From: JACCZR01 sp963830065
GTDB lineage: Bacteria > Actinomycetota > Thermoleophilia > Solirubrobacterales > Thermoleophilaceae
Length of the DNA: 64,000 bases
NCBI GenBank assembly: GCA_963830065.1
Contig: CAWHLA010000007.1
Coordinates: 248,001-312,000 of the forward strand
Direction: 5' to 3'
Both the position numbers and the translations under genes were made by a program. The notes below the pieces were generated by a model, which ran no database searches, was not told the origin of the DNA, and saw nothing but the letters and a program-made list of their open reading frames with translations. Within the stretch, counting starts at the first letter, position 1. Every line of letters starts with the position of its first letter. Positions 1 through 8,928 of the stretch are shown in pieces.

Positions 1-1633
1 GGCCCTCGCGCTCGATGTACTCGCGGTACAGCAGCAGCTCGATGGTCGCTGCGCGCGTGGCGGGGGTGCCGATGCCGGACTCCTTCATCGCCTCGCGCAG
101 CTCGTCGTCCTCGATGTCCTTGCCCGCGCCCTCCATCGCCGCGAGCAGCGACGCCTCGGTGTAGCGCCGCGGCGGCTGGGTCTCCTTGCGCAGCGACTCG
201 ACGCTGCGCGTCTCCACCGTCTCGCCCTGCTCGAGCTTGGGCAGCGACTGGTCGCCACCGGAGTCGTCCTCGCCGCCCTCGACCGAGGGCTCGTCGCCGT
301 AGACGGCCTTCCAGCCGGCCACCACCAGCCGGCGGCCGCTGGTGCGGAACTCGTGGTCGGCCACCGTGGTCTCCACGCGCGTGCGCTCGAACACCGCGTC
401 GGGGTGGAAGATCGCCAGGAAGCGCTTGGTCACCAGGTCGTAGACCTTCAGCTCGTCGGCCCCCATGCGCCCGAGGTCGTGCTCGGACTTGGTGGGGATG
501 ATCGCGTGGTGGTCCTCGACCTTCTTGTCGTTGACCACGCGGCCCAGCGGCAGCTTCTCCAGCGAGGTGACGTACTCGGCGCCCTTGCGGTAGGCGGGGT
601 TGTGGCCCACCAGCTCGGCGGTGGGCCGAATGTCGGCCACCAGGTCGCCGGTCAGGAAGCGCGCGTTGGTACGCGGGTAAGTGAGTGCCTTGTGCTCCTC
701 GTACAGCTTCTGAGCGGCGCCCAGGGTGCGGCGGGCAGAGAAGCCGTAGAGCGTGTTGGCGTGACGCTGCAGCGAGGTGAGGTCGTAGAGCAGCTGCGAG
801 CGCTCGGTCTCCTCCTTCTTCTCCAGCTTGGTGATCTCGCCCGGCTGGCCGGTGCAGGCCTCGACAACCGCCGCGGCCTCCTTCTCGTCCTTCAGCCGGC
901 GCCCGCCGAGGTAGCGGCCCGAGTACAGCCGCTCACCCGTTGCCGCGAAGTTCGCCTCGACCAGCCAGTACGGCTCGGGGACGAAGGCGCGAATCTCCTC
1001 CTCGCGGCGGGCAACCAAAGCCAGCGTGGGCGTCTGCACACGGCCCAGCGACACGGCGCCGTCGAAGGCGGCGCGCAGCCGGATCGAAGCCGCGCGCGTG
1101 GCGTTCATGCCCACCACCCAGTCGGCCTCGGAACGCGATCGGGCGGCGGCCTCCAGCGGCTCCATCTCCTCGCCGGGACGCAGGTGCTCGAAGGCGTCCT
1201 CGATCGCCCTGCGCGTCATCGAGGACAGCCACAGGCGCTGGACCGGCTTGTCCGATCCGGCGGTCTCGAACACGTAGGCGAAGATCAGCTCGCCCTCGCG
1301 GCCGGCGTCGCAGGCGTTGACGATGCGGTCGATCTCGTCGTCCTTGATCAGCCGGTGGATCGCGTTCAGCTGCTTCTTGGACTTGTCGTCGTTGGGCACG
1401 AGCTTGAAGTGCTCGGGCAGAATCGGCAGGTCGGCGAAGCGCCACTTCTTGAGCTTGTCGTCGTAGGCGTCCGGCTCGGCCAGGCCCACGAGGTGGCCGA
1501 CCGCCCAGGTGATCACGTAGTCGTCACCGATCAGGTGCGACTTGTCCTTCGACTGCTTGAAGGAGCCGGGCAGCGCGTTCGAGAGGTCGCGCGCGACGGA
1601 CGGCTTCTCGGCGATCACGAGGGTCTTGGCCAT
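1..1633 (-). CDS. topB: Type IA DNA topoisomerase, topoisomerase III-like (partial, C-terminus beyond window)
   Basis: Relaxes or decatenates DNA by single-strand passage through a 5'-phosphotyrosine intermediate. About 544 codons are visible. The protein opens with a Toprim segment (MAKTLVIAEKPSVARDL, catalytic Glu9) followed by an acidic DAGREGE motif. The catalytic tyrosine is Tyr319 in TYPRTNARF; the Y-P-R form is that of topoisomerase III rather than the YMRT of TopA. A downstream GIGTPATRAATIE block is also typical of this family. The ATG at 1633 gives the expected N-terminus. The 3' end, including any zinc or basic tail, lies outside the window, so a fused C-terminal domain cannot be excluded. 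The family call is firm; TopB versus a TopA variant is less so. Confidence 0.85.
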   Translation of the reverse strand, partial: MAKTLVIAEKPSVARDLSNALPGSFKQSKDKSHLIGDDYVITWAVGHLVGLAEPDAYDDKLKKWRFADLPILPEHFKLVPNDDKSKKQLNAIHRLIKDDEIDRIVNACDAGREGELIFAYVFETAGSDKPVQRLWLSSMTRRAIEDAFEHLRPGEEMEPLEAAARSRSEADWVVGMNATRAASIRLRAAFDGAVSLGRVQTPTLALVARREEEIRAFVPEPYWLVEANFAATGERLYSGRYLGGRRLKDEKEAAAVVEACTGQPGEITKLEKKEETERSQLLYDLTSLQRHANTLYGFSARRTLGAAQKLYEEHKALTYPRTNARFLTGDLVADIRPTAELVGHNPAYRKGAEYVTSLEKLPLGRVVNDKKVEDHHAIIPTKSEHDLGRMGADELKVYDLVTKRFLAIFHPDAVFERTRVETTVADHEFRTSGRRLVVAGWKAVYGDEPSVEGGEDDSGGDQSLPKLEQGETVETRSVESLRKETQPPRRYTEASLLAAMEGAGKDIEDDELREAMKESGIGTPATRAATIELLLYREYIEREG

Positions 1634-1787
1634 TGGGGTCAGGGTAGACGCAGGCTCAACCGCAGCCGATCGCCCCCGCAGAAATGTGCACTTTGCGGGG
1701 AAGTGGTGCCTAGCGCCAACTCGGCCGAAGCCGCGCCGCGCGTCACGGGCGTGTCGCCTGGACCGCGGCGCGGTCACCGGGAGAGAG

Positions 1788-2696
1788 GTGAAGCTCCGCG
1801 TTCGGGCGGTCGACCCGAAAGCGCCGGTCAGCGGGCTGGTCGTCAGCTTCGGGAGGCCGGCCGACTCCTTCGGGAGCAGCGCGTGCCGACCACCGGACTC
1901 GCGCGGCCGGACCCCCGGGCGTCCGTTCAGGGCAGGGACCCCGGTCACGCTGCAGGCGAGGCGGACCTTCCGCGGGACGAGCCCGGTGCGAGTGCTGGCC
2001 CGCGTCAACAGCGGCGGCTGCTCCAGCGGGGGCAGCATCTTCCAGCCGGTGGTCGTGTCGCCGACGAGCCCTGGGAAGCCGACCAAGCCGCTGGTAGTAG
2101 GCGCGCCGGTGGACAAGCCGCGCCTGCTTCCGGAGGAGTTCGTCCCCGGTGGGGTGACACCGCCGGGGACGACCCCGCCGGAGCTGCCGCCGCTGGTCGT
2201 GGCTTCGCGGGCGGTCGCGTTCGCCGCCGCCGCGACGAAATGCAGGAACGCGCGGAAGCGGGTGGGCCGCTCGCGGCGCTCGCGGCGCGCCGCACGCAAG
2301 GCGCTGGTCTGTCTGCACAACGAGTACCGGCGCCGGAGGGGTCTGGCCCGCCTACGGGAGAACCGTCGTCTGATCAACGCCGCGGGCGCCCATTCGCGCT
2401 CGATGGTCAGGCGTCGCTTCTTCTCCCACCTCGCACCCGGAAGCGTCGACCTCAAGGCGCGCCTGACCCGCGCGCACTACCTGCCCGCCCGGAGCTGGGT
2501 GATCGGGGAGAACATCGCCTACCGCAGAGGGTCGGTGCTCGCCGTGTTCCGAGCCTGGCTGGACAGCCCGCCTCACCTGGCCAACATCGTCGAGGGCAGG
2601 TTCCGCGAGATCGGCATCGGAATCGCTGCCGGCACTCCAGGCGTGCTGCGCCGGAGCGGGGCGACCTACACGGCGAACTTCGCCCGCAAAGGGTGA
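1788..2696 (+). CDS. CAP (SCP/PR1, YkwD-like) domain protein, start uncertain
   Basis: The C-terminal half is a CAP domain: a helix with CLHNEYRRRRGL, a SRSMVRRRFFSH block, GENIAY and SPPHLANIVEGRFREIGIG, ending in TANFARKG. CAP proteins of bacteria are normally secreted and of unclear biochemical role. The N-terminal part looks like an Ig-like or fibronectin-like segment (VRAVDPKAPVSGLVVSFG), then a Pro-rich linker and an Arg-rich stretch. The GTG at 1788 follows a purine-rich GGGAGAGAG and was chosen for that reason. The frame is open further upstream into the divergent topoisomerase start but offers no convincing signal peptide. Either the protein has an unusual export route or the 5' end is damaged. 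Divergent from the topoisomerase gene. Confidence 0.7.
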   Translation: MKLRVRAVDPKAPVSGLVVSFGRPADSFGSSACRPPDSRGRTPGRPFRAGTPVTLQARRTFRGTSPVRVLARVNSGGCSSGGSIFQPVVVSPTSPGKPTKPLVVGAPVDKPRLLPEEFVPGGVTPPGTTPPELPPLVVASRAVAFAAAATKCRNARKRVGRSRRSRRAARKALVCLHNEYRRRRGLARLRENRRLINAAGAHSRSMVRRRFFSHLAPGSVDLKARLTRAHYLPARSWVIGENIAYRRGSVLAVFRAWLDSPPHLANIVEGRFREIGIGIAAGTPGVLRRSGATYTANFARKG

Positions 2697-2705
2697 CCTC
2701 CCGAC

Positions 2706-3671
2706 CTAGGTGCGGTCTGCGCGGAGCGCCAGCCCCGTCACCACCTCCCTGACGACCCGATCGGCCACCAGGCAGGTCGTGTCGGCCGAGCCCACCCCGG
2801 TCGGGATCACCTCGACCAGGTCGGCCCCCACCAGCTGCGTGTGCTCGGCGACGTGGCGGCAGGCCCACAGCAGGTCGGCGGCGCTCATTCCCCCGGGCTC
2901 GGGCGTGCCGGTGCCGGGGGCGAACGCCGGGTCCAGCACGTCGATGTCCACGCTGAGGAACGCCGGCCCCTCGCCGACCACGTCCAGCGCGCGCTGCAGC
3001 ACCCACTCGATCCCCTGGTCGCGCACCTGGTGCATGAAGAGCGAGGTGATGCCGCGCTCGCGCTGCCAGCCGAACTCCTTCTCCCCCGGCCAGTAGCCCC
3101 GGAGCCCGATCTGCACGTAGCGGGCGGGGTCCACCAGGCCGGCCTCCACCAGGCGGTACATGGGCGTCCCGTGCGAGAACTCGACTCCGTAGACCTCCTC
3201 GCCGGTGTCGGTGTGGGTGTCGAAGTGGACCAGCCCGACCGGTCCGTGGCGGGTCGCGCAGGCGCGGATGTCGGGCTCGGCGATCCCGTGATCGCCGCCG
3301 AGCACGATCGGTAGCGCGCCCGCATCGAGCACCTGCCCCACCGTCGACTCGATCGCCTCGTGGGTGCGCGCGGCGTCGGCGGGCAGAACGGGGGCGTCGC
3401 CGAAGTCGACCACCCGTAGCTCGGCGAAGCCGTCCACGCCCGCTTCGAGGTGCGGTCCCGGCGGGCAGGAGGCGGCGCGGATGCCCCTCGGCCCGAAGCG
3501 GGCACCGGGACGGTCTGAAACGAGATCGTCGGTGGGGGCGCCCACGATGGCGACGTCGACGCCCGCCAGCTCGGCCGGCTCCTGCGTGTACGGCATCCCG
3601 CTGAAGGTGAGGAGCCCCGCGTAGTCGGGCTTCTCGCCGTGCTCACGCCACCGATCGAACGGGTCGATCAC
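2706..3671 (-). CDS. speB: Ureohydrolase family protein (agmatinase or guanidinobutyrase-like)
   Basis: A binuclear-metal hydrolase that releases urea from a guanidino compound; agmatine to putrescine is the textbook reaction. The 321-residue length fits the family. Metal ligands are visible in order: His128 in GGDH, Asp151/His153/Asp155 in DTHTD and Asp242/Asp244 in SVDIDVLDP. The central Thr in DTHTD replaces the usual Ala. Together with the RGYWPGEKEFGWQ segment, this resembles actinobacterial guanidinobutyrase-like members, so the substrate is not fixed. GTG start at 3671. No polyamine genes are nearby, and the convergent CAP gene ends 9 nt away, so context does not help. Confidence 0.82.
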   Translation of the reverse strand: MIDPFDRWREHGEKPDYAGLLTFSGMPYTQEPAELAGVDVAIVGAPTDDLVSDRPGARFGPRGIRAASCPPGPHLEAGVDGFAELRVVDFGDAPVLPADAARTHEAIESTVGQVLDAGALPIVLGGDHGIAEPDIRACATRHGPVGLVHFDTHTDTGEEVYGVEFSHGTPMYRLVEAGLVDPARYVQIGLRGYWPGEKEFGWQRERGITSLFMHQVRDQGIEWVLQRALDVVGEGPAFLSVDIDVLDPAFAPGTGTPEPGGMSAADLLWACRHVAEHTQLVGADLVEVIPTGVGSADTTCLVADRVVREVVTGLALRADRT

Positions 3672-3701
3672 ACGGCGGATCGTATGACGCGCGCCGAGCG
3701 C

Positions 3702-4550
3702 CTAGTAAGCGTCGGCCGGATTGGGCACCGGCGGGCCGGTGGACAGGCCAGGGCAGCGCTGGTCTCCCCGCCGGTAGGGCAGGCGCACGATCACCGTCGC
3801 CTGGTTGTTGGTCTCGTCGGACTCGTGGATCCAGTTGCGGGGGTCGGCCGTGTGCTGGTAGGCGAAGCAGCCGCGCAGGCGGGTCACGTCGATCCACTGC
3901 TCGGGGTAGGAGGCCGGGTACACGTCCGACCACCCGCGGGAGGTGCCGACCACCACGCGGCGCTGGCGCGGGTTGGTGTTGCAGGCCGGGTACCTCCGCC
4001 GGCGGGGGCCGATGTTGCGTGTGCGCCTGAGGTCGCGCAGGCAGTAGGCGACCTTGGGCCCTGTGCGCACGCGCTCGGTGCGGACGCCCGCGGCGTCAAC
4101 CCGCCACAGCGAGAACGAGGCCGCGCGGTAGAACTTCCAGTAGCTGCGCTTGGCGTGGGCGTACTTGAACTGCAGCCGCGCGCCGGTGCGGTATGTGAGC
4201 CGTCGGCCCGCGCTCGTGTAGATGCTCTGGACCGCGTCCATGAACCGGCGGCTGGTCCGCCGACCGCGCAGCTCGACGGGCCCGTCCCCGATGCTGTCGA
4301 TCGAGTTCCCGGCGCGCAGCAGAGTTCGCCGCCGCTTCGTGCGCCGGTCGATGCGCAGGTCGAAGGGACGGCGCATCACCAGGTCGGGGCAGCGCAGGTT
4401 CGCGCCGATCGGCTCCAGGCAGGGGTTGGCGTCGGTTGTCGTCTGGGCGCCGGCGCCGCCCGAGGCGAGAACGAGCGCCACGAGGGCAAGCAGGAGCAGA
4501 ATCAGCCAGAGGGCGGGGCGCACGCCGCGACTAACCCAGGACGCGATCAC
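3702..4550 (-). CDS. Secreted lysyl oxidase-like protein, copper site apparently degenerate
   Basis: Resembles the bacterial lysyl oxidase (LOX) family along its length: YWKFYRAASFSLWRVD, KVAYCLRDL, GWSDVYPASYPEQWIDVT and an ESDETNNQ tail. A signal peptide or N-terminal anchor with a long Leu/Val core is followed by GGAGAQ, so export is expected. LOX enzymes bind copper through a His cluster in the W-H-x-H region. Here that segment reads WKFYRA, without the histidines, so catalysis is doubtful and a structural or binding role is possible. The protein is rich in Arg. GTG at 4550 was chosen because it lies just downstream of the upstream stop at 4568; GTG at 4523 is an alternative. Probably cotranscribed with the MarP gene. 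Confidence 0.65.
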   Translation of the reverse strand: MIASWVSRGVRPALWLILLLLALVALVLASGGAGAQTTTDANPCLEPIGANLRCPDLVMRRPFDLRIDRRTKRRRTLLRAGNSIDSIGDGPVELRGRRTSRRFMDAVQSIYTSAGRRLTYRTGARLQFKYAHAKRSYWKFYRAASFSLWRVDAAGVRTERVRTGPKVAYCLRDLRRTRNIGPRRRRYPACNTNPRQRRVVVGTSRGWSDVYPASYPEQWIDVTRLRGCFAYQHTADPRNWIHESDETNNQATVIVRLPYRRGDQRCPGLSTGPPVPNPADAY

Positions 4551-4567
4551 GAGTTGCGCCTGGCCGG

Positions 4568-5719
4568 CTACTCGGCGCAAGGGCCCGTGCCGACCGGCCC
4601 ACCGGCGCGGTCCAGGCCCTGCTGGACGATGGAGTCGGGCACCCCGTAGCCGCTCTCGCCGCGGTTCGACCCCACCGATGAGGCGAACGTGGTGGTCAGC
4701 ACCCGGCCCGCGCCGTCGACCACCGGGCCGCCCGAGTCGCCCGAGCGCACGCGACCGCGAATCAGCGTGATCCGGCGGCTGATCGGCCCGCGGCCGTAGG
4801 CGTCCTGAGTGCGGAAGCTCTGCGTCTCGCCCAGTCGGCCGGCGGCCACCGTGTAGTCCCCGTTGCCGGGGAAGCCGAGGATGGCGGCGCCGACTCCCGG
4901 GCGGGCGCCGGCGTTGACCCGTAGCGCCGGCACTCGCTCGCTGGCGGGAACGCGCAGGATCGCCAGGTCGTTGCGGGGGTCGAAGTGCACCGGCTGGGCG
5001 TCCAGAGGCTCGCCCGCGCCCCCGAGCTGCACCGTCGTGTCGTCCTGGCCGGCCACCACGTGCGCATTCGTGACCACCAACCCGTTTCCCGCCACCCAGC
5101 CGCTGCCCTGCACGCCCAGGCCGCATGCCGTGCCGAGCACGCGGACCACGCTCGCGCGGGCAGCGCGCACCTGGGGATCGTTGGCGATCGCCGGGTCGGG
5201 CGGACGCACCTCGGGCTGCGGGCCGCGGATGCCGGGGAACGGGTCGAAGCGGGCCAGCGTCCTGAGCAACGGCCCGCTCGGAGGCAGCGCGGCGTTGAGC
5301 TTCTGGAGGATCGCCGAGCGCTGGATGGGCTCGCGCAGTTCTCGCGCGCCCGGGGTGTGCAGCGCCACCGCACCCGCCAGCCAGACCAGCCCCAGGCCGA
5401 TCGCGGCCACCAGCACCGCGCCGCCGAGGCCGTCCAGCGCCCCCAGCCCCTGGCCCAGCCGTCCGCGCAGGCGGAAGCCGAGCACCTCCAGCGCAGCGGC
5501 CAGGATGCCCCCGACCAGCAGCGCCCCCATCAGGGCGAAGAGCGGCGCGTAGGGAGAGCGCGAGCCCTCGGAGAGGAGCATCGGGCCGATTCGCGAGCCG
5601 AGGAAGCCCCCGGCGACGAAACCGGCGAGCGAAAGTGCGCCCACGATGAGCCCTTGCGCGTACCCCCATACGGCCATGAGCACCGCGAAGGCAACGATGA
5701 TCCAGTCGACCCAGGTCAC
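4568..5719 (-). CDS. marP: MarP family membrane-anchored serine protease (CvpA plus trypsin-like)
   Basis: Periplasmic-type serine protease anchored by an N-terminal CvpA-like domain. About four membrane segments lie within residues 1-120; a chymotrypsin-fold domain occupies roughly 185-383. The catalytic triad is His220 (TNAHVV), Asp251 (NDLAIL) and Ser329 (GDSGGP). Cys199 and Cys381 match the pair that forms the regulatory disulfide in mycobacterial MarP. MarP is known in Mycobacterium tuberculosis for acid resistance through cell-wall hydrolase processing; the same role here is inference. The ATG at 5719 gives an N-terminal MTWVDW typical of CvpA. Divergent from a penicillin-binding protein gene 56 bp away, which supports a cell-envelope link. 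Confidence 0.9.
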   Translation of the reverse strand: MTWVDWIIVAFAVLMAVWGYAQGLIVGALSLAGFVAGGFLGSRIGPMLLSEGSRSPYAPLFALMGALLVGGILAAALEVLGFRLRGRLGQGLGALDGLGGAVLVAAIGLGLVWLAGAVALHTPGARELREPIQRSAILQKLNAALPPSGPLLRTLARFDPFPGIRGPQPEVRPPDPAIANDPQVRAARASVVRVLGTACGLGVQGSGWVAGNGLVVTNAHVVAGQDDTTVQLGGAGEPLDAQPVHFDPRNDLAILRVPASERVPALRVNAGARPGVGAAILGFPGNGDYTVAAGRLGETQSFRTQDAYGRGPISRRITLIRGRVRSGDSGGPVVDGAGRVLTTTFASSVGSNRGESGYGVPDSIVQQGLDRAGGPVGTGPCAE

Positions 5720-5775
5720 CCGACGGGGAACCTAGCGGTGCAACCGGGTTACCCTGGGACACCGAGCGCGCGCCC

Positions 5776-7455
5776 TTGAGTCCACTCATCCCGACCGATC
5801 GAGCCGGCGAGCGCTACCGCCGCCTGACCCACCGGACCATCCCCATCGTGGGGCTGGCGCTGGTTTCGCTCGTCATCGGCCTGATTGTGGGCGCGACGGC
5901 CGGCTCCTCGACCAAGCGCATAGGGCGCGAATACGCCGACGCCTGGCAGCGCGGCGACGTGCAGGCGATGCGCGCGCTGTTCACCCCCGAGGCGAAGCAG
6001 CGCTACAGCGCGGCTGAAGTCAGGCAGGCGCTCGCGGCCGCTTCCGACACAGCGACCGCCACCGGCTTCACGATCGGCGAGCCGGAGTCCGAGAGCGACG
6101 GTGCTGCGCTGATTCCGGTCCGCGTCAGCACCCGGGCATTCGGGAGGGTTCGCGGTGACGTGGCGGTCCCCGTGACCGACGACCTCGTGGAGTGGACCCC
6201 CGCGCTCGCCTTCCCGGGTCTGCGCGGAAACGAGGAGCTCGAGCGCCGAACCCGGCTCCCCCGCCGGGCGGCGATCCTCTCCCGCGACGGCAAGGTGCTC
6301 GCCCGCGGCCCCGCGCGCGCCCGCAGCTCGCCGGAGGGGGCCGGGGGCTCGATCGCCGGCACGCTGGGCCGACCCGACACCCCGCAGGGCCGCCGAACCG
6401 CGCGCGAGCGCGGGCTGCCGCCGCGCGCCGCGGTGGGCAAGACCGGCTTGGAGCGGGCCTTCGAGCCCGAGCTGGCCGGGCAGCCCGGCGGCGAGCTGCT
6501 GGCCGGCAAGCGCGTGCTGGCCCGCTCGGAGCCGAAGCCGGGCAAAGCGGTGCGGACCACGATCGACAGCCGCCTGCAGCTCGCGGCGGTGGCGGCGCTG
6601 GGTGATCGCTTCGGCGGCGTCGCGGCGCTGGACGCCCGCAACGGAGAGATCCGCGCCCTGGCCGGGGTCGCGTTCTCCGCGCCCCAGCCGCCGGGCTCCA
6701 CGTTCAAGATCATCACCACCACCGCTGCGCTCGAGGCCGACAAGACGCGCAAGCGCTACCCCGTCCAGACGGCCGCCACGATCGACGGCACGCGCCTGGA
6801 GAACGCCAACGGCGAGTCCTGCGGCGGCACGTTCCGCGAGACCTTCGCCCACTCGTGCAACTCGGTGTTCGCGCCGCTGGGGGTCCGCGTCGGCGCCGAG
6901 AAGCTCGTGGCCGCCGCCGAGCGCTACGGCTGGAACGGCAAGCCGTCCGTGGACGGAGAGCTGCCCTCGACCATCCCGCCCGCGAGCCAGATCAAGACGC
7001 CGATCGAGCTCGGCTCGAGCGCGATCGGCCAGGGCAAGGTGCTGGCCACGCCGTTCCGGATGGCCTCGGTGGCTCAGACCATCGCCGCCGGCGGGGTGAT
7101 GACCGAGCCGTCGTTGAAGGCCGGCGCGGCGTCGCGGCGCCGGCGCGTGACCTCGGAGAAGGTCGCCAACACCATCCGCGGCTACATGCTCGACGTGGTG
7201 CGCTACGGCACCGGCACGGCCGCCGCCATCCCGGGGACCGCGGTGGCGGGCAAGACCGGCACCGCCGAGCTGGGCGACACGCGCGGGCCCAATGCCCAGG
7301 GCGGCGACCCGTCCAACACCGACGCCTGGTTCACGGCCTTCGCCCCGGCCCGCCGGCCGCGGCTGGCGGTGGGCGTCCTGCTGGTCAAGGCCGGCGCGGG
7401 CGGGCAGAGCGCAGCGCCCGTGGCCAAGCAGGTGCTGCAGGCCGGCCTGAAGTAG
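5776..7455 (+). CDS. Penicillin-binding transpeptidase, class B type with NTF2-like N-domain
   Basis: Peptidoglycan DD-transpeptidase. A single membrane anchor lies at about residues 22-45. It is followed by an NTF2/MecA_N-like domain (REYADAWQRGDVQAMRALF), a dimerisation-type linker and the transpeptidase domain. The active-site motifs are Ser308-Thr-Phe-Lys, Ser360-Cys-Asn and Lys493-Thr-Gly. Length 559 aa fits PbpA/FtsI-like proteins carrying the extra N-domain. The TTG at 5776 is the only start that leaves the anchor with a short cytoplasmic tail. It is divergent from marP, so the two may share promoter space. It is not in a division (dcw) cluster, so an elongation or accessory role is more likely than FtsI; that is inference. 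Confidence 0.9.
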   Translation: MSPLIPTDRAGERYRRLTHRTIPIVGLALVSLVIGLIVGATAGSSTKRIGREYADAWQRGDVQAMRALFTPEAKQRYSAAEVRQALAAASDTATATGFTIGEPESESDGAALIPVRVSTRAFGRVRGDVAVPVTDDLVEWTPALAFPGLRGNEELERRTRLPRRAAILSRDGKVLARGPARARSSPEGAGGSIAGTLGRPDTPQGRRTARERGLPPRAAVGKTGLERAFEPELAGQPGGELLAGKRVLARSEPKPGKAVRTTIDSRLQLAAVAALGDRFGGVAALDARNGEIRALAGVAFSAPQPPGSTFKIITTTAALEADKTRKRYPVQTAATIDGTRLENANGESCGGTFRETFAHSCNSVFAPLGVRVGAEKLVAAAERYGWNGKPSVDGELPSTIPPASQIKTPIELGSSAIGQGKVLATPFRMASVAQTIAAGGVMTEPSLKAGAASRRRRVTSEKVANTIRGYMLDVVRYGTGTAAAIPGTAVAGKTGTAELGDTRGPNAQGGDPSNTDAWFTAFAPARRPRLAVGVLLVKAGAGGQSAAPVAKQVLQAGLK

Positions 7456-7463
7456 CCGGCGAG

Positions 7464-8054
7464 CTAGAAGTCGAGCTCGAAGCGGAGCTTGTCGCGCTCG
7501 CCCCGCCGGACGTCGAAGCCGCCCTCGATCTCCAGCTCCAGCGGGCGGTTCTCCAGGTCCTCGACCGGGATCCTGTAGACCAGCAGAGCGCCGGCAGCCG
7601 AGTTCTGCTGGGCGACCGACCCGGCCTGCGGGATGCACTCCTTGGGGTTCACCTCGCGGGCCTTGTAGGCGAACGCGTTGGTGTCGGGCAGCGGTATGGG
7701 CCGGAACTCGTTTTCCTGGCTGTCCTTGATGATGAACCTCTCGGCGTCCACCGCCTTGGCCGGTTCCTTCTCCTCGTTGCAGACCTGAACGAACATCCCG
7801 TACAGGGTCTCGCCCTTGCCCGGGTCCGGGCCGCGGTAGAACGCCGAGTCCGGAGTGATCCTGGTGTTGAGCTGGCGAGTGATGAAAACGTTGTAGGTGA
7901 GGCCGTTCATCTCCTCGGCCAGGCCCTCGCGGAAAGCCTCACCGGGCGTGCCGGTGCCCTGGATCGACTCGTCGTTCTCCTTGCCGCAGGCGCTCACGCC
8001 GAGGGCCAGCGCGAGGAGACACAGGAGCAGGAGCGGGCGGTGAGGGAGGGCCAT
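7464..8054 (-). CDS. Predicted lipoprotein, DUF4352-like
   Basis: A 196-residue lipoprotein: MALPHRP followed by a Leu-rich core and the lipobox LGVSAC, so the mature protein should begin at Cys23 with a diacylglyceryl anchor. The remainder has no membrane segment. It resembles the extracellular beta-sandwich of the DUF4352 group (LNTRITPDSAFY, LYGMFVQVCNEE, FIIKDSQENEF, GALLVYRIP), usually of unknown function. Two cysteines in the mature part (VCNEE and KECIP) could form a disulfide. It converges on the penicillin-binding protein gene with an 8-nt gap. No specific role can be assigned. Confidence 0.75.
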   Translation of the reverse strand: MALPHRPLLLLCLLALALGVSACGKENDESIQGTGTPGEAFREGLAEEMNGLTYNVFITRQLNTRITPDSAFYRGPDPGKGETLYGMFVQVCNEEKEPAKAVDAERFIIKDSQENEFRPIPLPDTNAFAYKAREVNPKECIPQAGSVAQQNSAAGALLVYRIPVEDLENRPLELEIEGGFDVRRGERDKLRFELDF

Positions 8055-8070
8055 GCGGGGCGAAATCCTA

Positions 8071-8616
8071 TTAGCCGGCGCGGGACGGGTCGCTTCCCGC
8101 GGGAGACCCGAAGCGGGGCGACTTGTAGGCGTCGTACCCGGCCACGGTCACCCTGGCCAGCTCGCCGCTCGGCGGCTCCTCGAAGATGGCACGCAGGCGC
8201 TTGAGCGAGGTCAACGTCTTGCGGCGGATCCAGCGGTGCACGCCGGCCTGCCTGACGCGATCGAACCCCGCCGGGTCGCTGAGGGTGCTCAGCTCCACCC
8301 GGGTCCCACCCGACTCCGGGGTGAACTCGTAGACCGCCACGAAGCGGGAGCGCCCGAGCCGGCCCAGCCGGCCCTCCTCGACGATGCGCCGAGGGCGGTC
8401 CGCTTCGACGATGGCCAGCTCGCCTCTCTCCTCGCGGAGCGGCGGCTTGAGGACGAAGCGGGCCGCGGCGCCCTTGCCGGACGACTTGGCCCGGGCCAGC
8501 CGAAGATCGCGCAGGTAGTGATCGGTGAACGCAGGCCGAGCCGCGAGGTCGACCACGAAGTCGTAGATCTGCTCCCGCGGAGCGGAGATGAAGACGCTGA
8601 CTGAGACCTGCCGCAC
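8071..8616 (-). CDS. SRPBCC (polyketide cyclase/START-like) family protein
   Basis: About 181 residues. The N-terminal strand-helix pattern VSVSVFISAPREQIYDFVVDLAARPAF (quoted in part) and the later VAVYEFTPESGG and TRVELST strands are characteristic of the START/Bet v1 fold that encloses a hydrophobic ligand. The C-terminal helix (TSLKRLRAIFEE) completes the fold. Members bind lipids or small hydrophobic compounds, and catalytic residues are not conserved, so no reaction can be named. GTG start at 8616. The next minus gene upstream, a CxxC protein, ends 21 nt away, so the two are likely cotranscribed with the lipoprotein downstream. Confidence 0.75.
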   Translation of the reverse strand: MRQVSVSVFISAPREQIYDFVVDLAARPAFTDHYLRDLRLARAKSSGKGAAARFVLKPPLREERGELAIVEADRPRRIVEEGRLGRLGRSRFVAVYEFTPESGGTRVELSTLSDPAGFDRVRQAGVHRWIRRKTLTSLKRLRAIFEEPPSGELARVTVAGYDAYKSPRFGSPAGSDPSRAG

Positions 8617-8637
8617 TCGGCGGCTGACTCTACGTGG

Positions 8638-8880
8638 TCAGGCGGCCTTCGGGGCTGTGCGGAGACGGCGCTCGCTGGCGCCCACCCGGCGGCTCTCGAC
8701 TGCGTGGCGACTCTCGTCGGGCAGCGAGCCGAAGCAGAGGTCGCACAGTTGGCGCCCATCCTCGAGCTCGTGCACCCGCTCGCCCGGCAGGGGAGTGCGC
8801 CGGCAGCCGCCACAGTGGGTGGTCACAGGCTTCAGCGCGCCGATGCTCCGGTGCAGCATCTGTGTGGCGAGATCGGGCAC
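8638..8880 (-). CDS. Small zinc-ribbon-like protein
   Basis: An 80-residue protein with two CxxC knuckles, Cys23/Cys26 (HCGGC) and Cys46/Cys49 (LCDLC), separated by 19 residues. This spacing is consistent with one structural zinc. The Arg-rich C-terminal tail could contact nucleic acid or acidic protein. There is no enzyme motif. It sits first in a minus-strand run (CxxC protein, SRPBCC protein, lipoprotein) and is divergent from the FHA gene, whose N-terminus also carries a zinc ribbon. I do not recognise a named family. The call rests on the cysteine pattern and the tidy gene spacing. Confidence 0.55.
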   Translation of the reverse strand: MPDLATQMLHRSIGALKPVTTHCGGCRRTPLPGERVHELEDGRQLCDLCFGSLPDESRHAVESRRVGASERRLRTAPKAA

Positions 8881-8928
8881 AAAACTGATCTTCGCGCTAA
8901 CAGCGGACGATCCTTCCCGTTCACCCCC

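Noticed and set aside
353..2752. A long plus-strand open frame opposite the topoisomerase gene
   Set aside because: It is rich in Arg, Gly, Val and Leu with no family signature, and it lies antisense to a well-recognised topoisomerase. Such frames are expected in DNA of this composition.
5749..7638. A 629-codon minus-strand frame through the penicillin-binding protein
   Set aside because: The plus strand carries all three transpeptidase motifs; the antisense frame has none.
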